NCBI GenBank assembly: GCA_016929465.1
Contig: JAFGIT010000062.1
Coordinates: 1-8,726, forward strand
DNA from: JAFGIT01 sp016929465 [NCBI: Candidatus Coatesbacteria bacterium]
GTDB taxonomy: Bacteria > B130-G9
Direction: 5' to 3'
DNA length: 8,726 bases
Made by a program: the position numbers and the translations under genes. Every line of letters starts with the position of its first letter. Within the stretch, counting starts at the first letter, position 1. Below, piece after piece: positions 6,275 to 8,726 of the stretch. The notes under the pieces were generated by a model. The model searched no databases, had not been told where the DNA came from, and worked only from the letters and a program-made list of their open reading frames with translations.

Positions 6275-6290
6275 CCTGGCCGAGGCCAGG
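6275..6290. repeat. GC-rich hairpin just after mscS
   Basis: CCTGGCC-GA-GGCCAGG begins 9 nt after the stop codon. It is followed by AAAAGGGGGAAAGG rather than a T-run, so it is not a classical terminator. It might still stall or protect the 3' end of the transcript. Confidence 0.4.
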
Positions 6291-6326
6291 AAAAGGGGGA
6301 AAGGACAAAGGACAAGGGCAAGATGG

Positions 6327-6345
6327 GGGCGTATCGCATACGCCC
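6327..6345. repeat. Palindrome GGGCGTAT-CGC-ATACGCCC
   Basis: Perfect 8-bp arms around a 3-nt centre, immediately followed by a smaller TTCCG-ATTG-CGGAA hairpin. It has the look of an intergenic REP-like element; no T-run follows on either strand. Confidence 0.5.
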
Positions 6346-6360
6346 TTCCGATTGCGGAAC

Positions 6361-6381
6361 TTCGGATTTCGGATTTCGGAT
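6361..6381. repeat. Three tandem copies of TTCGGAT
   Basis: Three exact 7-bp units in a row. A second 7-bp tandem (AAAGGAC, two units) lies 50 bp upstream. Such short arrays can arise by slippage. No function is apparent. Confidence 0.7.
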
Positions 6382-6455
6382 TATCGAAAGCCAATATATG
6401 AGCAGCTGATTGCCCGTGTATGCTGGCTTGCTCGTTGGCGGTTGGCGATGGTGTA

Positions 6456-6476
6456 GGACAGGCTTTCAGCCTGTCC
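6456..6476. repeat. Palindrome GGACAGGCT-TTC-AGCCTGTCC
   Basis: Perfect 9-bp arms with a 3-nt centre in the gene-free tract. There is no T-run on either side, so a dispersed palindromic repeat or a structured RNA element fits better than a terminator. Confidence 0.55.
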
Positions 6477-6534
6477 AATGGCGGTCTGCGAATTGCGGGA
6501 TCTCCGATCTCTATTGATCTGTCATGTTCCTCTA

Positions 6535-6551
6535 ATGCCCCTTAGGGGCAT
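6535..6551. repeat. Palindrome ATGCCCC-TTA-GGGGCAT (copy 2)
   Basis: Same 7-bp arms as 2704-2720 with a different 3-nt centre. Both copies sit in gene-free regions; compensated arms with a free loop are the pattern expected of a dispersed hairpin repeat. Confidence 0.55.
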
Positions 6552-6660
6552 CATGTGAATAGCCCCATGCAAGCCGCAAGGCATAGCGTGGAGTAATCGA
6601 TTGATCCATATTGAGGGCGACGGGTGGGCATATAATTGACCGATGTCTACCATCATCCGC

Positions 6661-6666
6661 TGAGGA
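6661..6666 (+). promoter_or_regulatory. Ribosome binding site that favours the methyltransferase ATG
   Basis: TGAGGA lies 8 nt before ATG 6675. It supports this start over the upstream in-frame TTG at 6636. Confidence 0.55.
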
Positions 6667-6674
6667 CTGCAACG

Positions 6675-7286
6675 ATGACCGAACGCCTTCCAGACGAATT
6701 CATCGCGAATCTCGGGGAGCTCGAACGGACATACCTCGCGCAGACAGAACCAGCTCGACAGTCGGGCTTTCTCGGAGGTGAGGCTCGCTGGCGCCCCGAG
6801 CGGGAACTAGTGCTGGAGGCGGTCGGTAAGGACGGCGATTTCCTGGATGTCGGCTGCGCGAATGGCTACTTGCTCGAATGCCTCAGGAATTGGGCCGCCG
6901 CAAAAGGCATTCGCCTTAATCAGTTCGGCATCGACATCGGCAAGGGGCTGATCGACCTCGCGAAAGCACGGCTCCCCGAATTCGCCGCGAACTTCTGGGC
7001 CGCCAACGCTTGGGAATGGAAGCCACCCCGCAGATTTCGCTACGTATATACGATGACCGACCTCGTCCCGGAGAACATGCTGAGGGAATACCTCCTTCGC
7101 CTTCACGACGAATTCGTCGAGACAGGCGGAAGGCTCATCGTCGGCGCCTACGGCAGCTACTCCAAGAACCAGCCCGCGCTCGACGTCGCGGCTCTGCTGA
7201 AGGACTTGGGCTTCACTGTCGCCGGCTCCGCGAAGACTGGCGAGCTGCCCATCTCGCATGTTGCATGGGTGGAAGTGAATGGTTGA
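6675..7286 (+). CDS. Class I SAM-dependent methyltransferase, substrate unknown
   Basis: This is a 203-residue cytoplasmic enzyme of the Rossmann-like methyltransferase class. Motif I is FLDVGCANGY (56-65), with an acidic residue after the second strand (Asp87 in FGIDIGKGL) expected to bind the ribose of S-adenosylmethionine. A distinctive N-terminal signature, LERTYLAQTEPARQSGFLGG then RWRPERE (16-44), and a later RFRYVYTMTDLVPENMLREYL mark a family I know only as an uncharacterised methyltransferase. The strand GGRLIVGAYG precedes a short C-terminal part. I start it at ATG 6675, with TGAGGA 8 nt upstream. A TTG at 6636 in the same frame would add 13 residues with a weaker ribosome site. It stands alone on the plus strand and faces the cupin gene, with 28 bp between their stops. 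Context does not reveal a substrate. Confidence 0.85.
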   Translation: MTERLPDEFIANLGELERTYLAQTEPARQSGFLGGEARWRPERELVLEAVGKDGDFLDVGCANGYLLECLRNWAAAKGIRLNQFGIDIGKGLIDLAKARLPEFAANFWAANAWEWKPPRRFRYVYTMTDLVPENMLREYLLRLHDEFVETGGRLIVGAYGSYSKNQPALDVAALLKDLGFTVAGSAKTGELPISHVAWVEVNG

Positions 7287-7314
7287 GGCTCTGCGGAGGC
7301 TCTATTGAGAACCT

Positions 7315-7821
7315 TCAGCCCCTCGTCAGCCTCTCGGTCAGGCCGGCATATTCTGGATATGCTCTGACGAGGTCCTCTCTCCTTCCCAGCTCGAAGTCGG
7401 CGAAGTCAAAGCCCGGCGCGACGGTGGTTCCGAGGAGGGCGAATTCTCCGCCGTCGTCCAGGAAGGCGCCCTGCCAGACGTTCATTGGGACGACGACCTG
7501 ACACTTGTGGCCCCTCTCCAAGTCGTTTCCGAGAATGACCTCTTCACCGTGGCCGTCCGGGTATAAGTGGACCATCGTCACGGGGTCGCCCATGTAGAAG
7601 TGGAATATCTCATCGCCCCGCAGGCGATGCATCGCGGAGAAAGTGTCTCTAGTCAGGAGGAAGTATATTGCCGTCGAGACACTTCTGCTCCGTCCCGCAT
7701 ATCTCGAAGGGAGCGCCCCTTGGGGGATCGCGTCCCCGCTCCTATACGTCTCCCGATAGTAGCCGCCCTCCGCCGGGTGTGGCTCCAGATTGAGTATCTC
7801 AATTAATCGCTTTGCGTCCAA
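7315..7821 (-). CDS. Cupin-fold protein of the DUF985 (Cupin_5) family
   Basis: This is a 168-residue small beta-barrel protein. The family signature HPAEGGYYRETYRS lies at 15-28, followed by TAIYFLLT and the cupin core HRLRGDEIFHFYMGD (65-79). There His65, Glu71 and His74 are placed to hold a metal or small ligand. The C-terminal VAPGFDFADFELGRREDLV segment is also typical. Members have solved structures (for example yeast YML079w), but I know of no settled reaction, though a sugar or nucleotide-sugar ligand is often suspected. No ATG exists near the N-terminus; the frame starts with TTG at 7821, with GGGA about 6 nt upstream. It is 20 bp downstream of the DUF4276 gene on the same strand and probably shares its transcript. 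Whether it belongs functionally with that pair or is just carried along cannot be told from this window. Confidence 0.88.
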   Translation of the reverse strand: MDAKRLIEILNLEPHPAEGGYYRETYRSGDAIPQGALPSRYAGRSRSVSTAIYFLLTRDTFSAMHRLRGDEIFHFYMGDPVTMVHLYPDGHGEEVILGNDLERGHKCQVVVPMNVWQGAFLDDGGEFALLGTTVAPGFDFADFELGRREDLVRAYPEYAGLTERLTRG

Positions 7822-7841
7822 TCTTATTCCCGAATCGGCTT

Positions 7842-8543
7842 TCAGGCTTCGCTCTGCAGAGCCGTCTTGGTGACTGATTCAAGGTCGTCGTAGAAAGCCT
7901 TGAAATAGGGGCAGCTCTCATAGACGACATCGAATCTGGCCTTCTGGAACATCCTTATGCCGTCTATGACCTCGCTATAGTGAACTTGCCTGCGCATCTT
8001 ACTGAGGAGCTTCTTTACACGGGCCTTGGGCGGATTCAGCATATCCTTCTCCTCTGCTCCTTCAAGCGGTTTAACGTCCTGGTGGATGCAGCTGCCATCA
8101 GCCAAGAGCCAGGCTTCAACCTCGTGAACCGAGAGATGTGGGCGATAGAAGTCGCGCATACTCTCGGATCCAAATTCGTCCTTCAGCTCGGGGGGCGCTC
8201 CGCCAATGCGAAGCCAATCCAACGCTTGCCCTACCTTCTCATCAAGCGAAGCATCCCATCTGTGTATCACGCGCTTCATTTCATAAAGGTCGATTAACGT
8301 GAAGATTGCCATGACCTTTGGGTCCTTCCGAGCTCGGACCACGTGGCCGAATATGTCGTCAAGTTTGCCCCAGAGATTCACCGGATGCAGTGAAACCGAC
8401 TTCAGGCCCTGAGATTCCCAGTAGGGCCTGATGAAATGACGGATCGCGACCATCTCGGTATCGCCCTCACAGAGAACAAAAATCTTCGTCCGCTTTGGGC
8501 CCTTGCCGAATCCTCTGGCCCTTCGACGGCGAGGGACTCTCAA
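7842..8543 (-). CDS. DUF4276 family protein, TOPRIM-like, partner of an ATPase
   Basis: This is a 233-residue protein when started at the TTG at 8543. After a very basic N-terminus (RVPRRRRARGFGKGPKR) come motifs of DUF4276: KIFVLCEGDTE (20-30), FTLIDLYEMK (81-90) and HLSVHEVEAWLLAD (136-149). The first glutamate and the later D-x-Y acidic motif resemble metal-binding positions of TOPRIM-type nucleases, so a nucleic-acid-cleaving or nucleotide-directed role is plausible but unproven. The open frame reaches back to 8603, but that part lies over the ATPase C-terminus in another frame. The TTG at 8543 overlaps the ATPase TGA as TTGA, which points to translational coupling; the next ATG falls after the first motif. 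DUF4276 genes are commonly found directly behind AAA ATPases, as here, and such pairs are suspected defence modules. The cupin follows after 20 bp. Confidence 0.82.
   Translation of the reverse strand: MRVPRRRRARGFGKGPKRTKIFVLCEGDTEMVAIRHFIRPYWESQGLKSVSLHPVNLWGKLDDIFGHVVRARKDPKVMAIFTLIDLYEMKRVIHRWDASLDEKVGQALDWLRIGGAPPELKDEFGSESMRDFYRPHLSVHEVEAWLLADGSCIHQDVKPLEGAEEKDMLNPPKARVKKLLSKMRRQVHYSEVIDGIRMFQKARFDVVYESCPYFKAFYDDLESVTKTALQSEA
8540..8543 (-). promoter_or_regulatory. TTGA stop-start overlap coupling the ATPase and DUF4276 genes
   Basis: TGA of the ATPase (8542-8540) overlaps TTG of the DUF4276 frame (8543-8541). A G-rich stretch (GGGGGGCG) just upstream could serve as ribosome contact. 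A non-ATG start in such an overlap usually keeps the second product at a fixed, lower level; that ratio is inferred. Confidence 0.5.
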
Positions 8544-8726
8544 GGGCGCCCCCCAATGTGGCCGGAGGTCCACAACTCCCCAAGTCGGTACCCATCCAGC
8601 CATAGGGTGAGTTCTTCCTCACAGAGGCGTTCCATAACGGTTGCGCCATCATGTTTCTCGACAACAACAACCTCGTTGGGCTTTAGCTTGGACACAAGTT
8701 CGGGTGAGTGCGTAGCAACTACTAGC
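8540..8726 (-). CDS. C-terminal end of an AAA/ABC-type ATPase (OLD-like or AAA_15/21), cut by window edge
   Basis: Sixty-one residues are readable before the TGA at 8540-8542; the rest lies to the right of the window. The fragment begins LVVATHSPELVSKLKPNEVV, where ATHSPE is the H-loop (switch histidine) of ABC-class AAA ATPases such as OLD, RecF and AAA_15/21 proteins. It ends LGELWTSGHIGG followed by RP, a tail I recognise from ATPases encoded directly before DUF4276 proteins. ATP hydrolysis by such enzymes usually senses or licenses action on nucleic acid. The stop overlaps the start of the DUF4276 gene, so the two are almost certainly one unit. Walker A, Walker B and the signature motif cannot be seen here, so the subfamily is not certain. 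Confidence 0.78.
   Translation of the reverse strand, partial: LVVATHSPELVSKLKPNEVVVVEKHDGATVMERLCEEELTLWLDGYRLGELWTSGHIGGRP

Larger units (their letters stand above)
6266..6674. other. Gene-free tract filled with hairpins and short tandem repeats
   Basis: About 400 bp between mscS and the methyltransferase. In order: CCTGGCC-GA-GGCCAGG (6275-6290), AAAGGAC twice in tandem (6300-6313), GGGCGTAT-CGC-ATACGCCC (6327-6345), TTCCG-ATTG-CGGAA (6346-6359), TTCGGAT three times (6361-6381), GGACAGGCT-TTC-AGCCTGTCC (6456-6476), and ATGCCCC-TTA-GGGGCAT (6535-6551). No open frame here has a credible product. The last part must hold the promoter of the methyltransferase, but I see no convincing pair of hexamers. 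Confidence 0.65.

Noticed and set aside
6275-6290. Hairpin after mscS as an intrinsic terminator
   Set aside because: It is followed by A and G residues on the plus strand, with no T-run. I kept it only as a hairpin.
5363-6478. Long minus-strand open frame (371 codons) opposite mscS
   Set aside because: It lies antisense to a secure MscS gene, its translation is low-complexity and charged without any recognisable domain, and it has no ribosome site. It is a shadow of the codon bias of mscS.
6636-6674. TTG start for the methyltransferase
   Set aside because: ATG 6675 has a better placed TGAGGA, and the family signature begins soon after it. The 13 extra residues look unlike coding sequence.
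7285-7303. Direct repeat GAGGCTCT-GCG-GAGGCTCT between the convergent methyltransferase and cupin genes
   Set aside because: Two 8-bp units only, partly inside the stop codon. No hairpin or T-run accompanies it, so it is too short to interpret.
8544-8603. Longer start for the DUF4276 protein at 8603
   Set aside because: These 20 codons overlap the conserved ATPase C-terminus in another frame, and the encoded residues have no family similarity. The TTG in the TTGA overlap is a better start, although still unproven.

Overview
The window reads as a stretch of chromosome from an uncultured, Gram-negative-type bacterium with at least partly anaerobic metabolism. Three neighbouring genes encode iron- or flavin-based redox proteins typical of anaerobes: a rubredoxin/glutamate-synthase-like fusion, a rubrerythrin and an iron-sulfur flavoprotein. 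A secreted DUF481-type beta-barrel protein implies an outer membrane. No rRNA, tRNA or marker protein allows a confident phylum. The intergenic regions are full of short perfect palindromes, which I associate from memory with uncultured candidate-phylum genomes; that is an inference only.

Left half (1-4037), all on the minus strand. Read in transcription order, the genes are an iron-sulfur flavoprotein, rubrerythrin, the rubredoxin-GltS-like flavoprotein, and a class II CPD photolyase that runs off the left edge. A 27-bp perfect palindrome lies just upstream of rubrerythrin. An intrinsic terminator follows rubrerythrin. The last two genes are 28 bp apart and probably share a transcript. Together they look like an oxygen, peroxide and light damage response in an anaerobe.

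Centre (4038-6265), plus strand. A DUF481 outer-membrane barrel protein is followed 54 bp later by an MscS-type mechanosensitive channel. This is probably a two-gene envelope unit.

Right half. A gene-free tract of about 400 bp (6266-6674) carries a mosaic of hairpins and 7-bp tandem repeats. It is followed by a plus-strand class I methyltransferase of unknown substrate. Convergent to it is a minus-strand cluster: the C-terminus of an AAA/ABC-type ATPase (cut by the right edge), a DUF4276 protein with TOPRIM-like motifs whose likely TTG start overlaps the ATPase stop (TTGA), and, 20 bp on, a DUF985 cupin. The ATPase + DUF4276 pair is the best candidate for an under-described system. Its architecture resembles two-gene ATPase + TOPRIM phage-defence modules such as OLD-like and PARIS-type systems, but that function is inferred here, not shown.

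No CRISPR array, insertion sequence, tRNA or rRNA was recognised.
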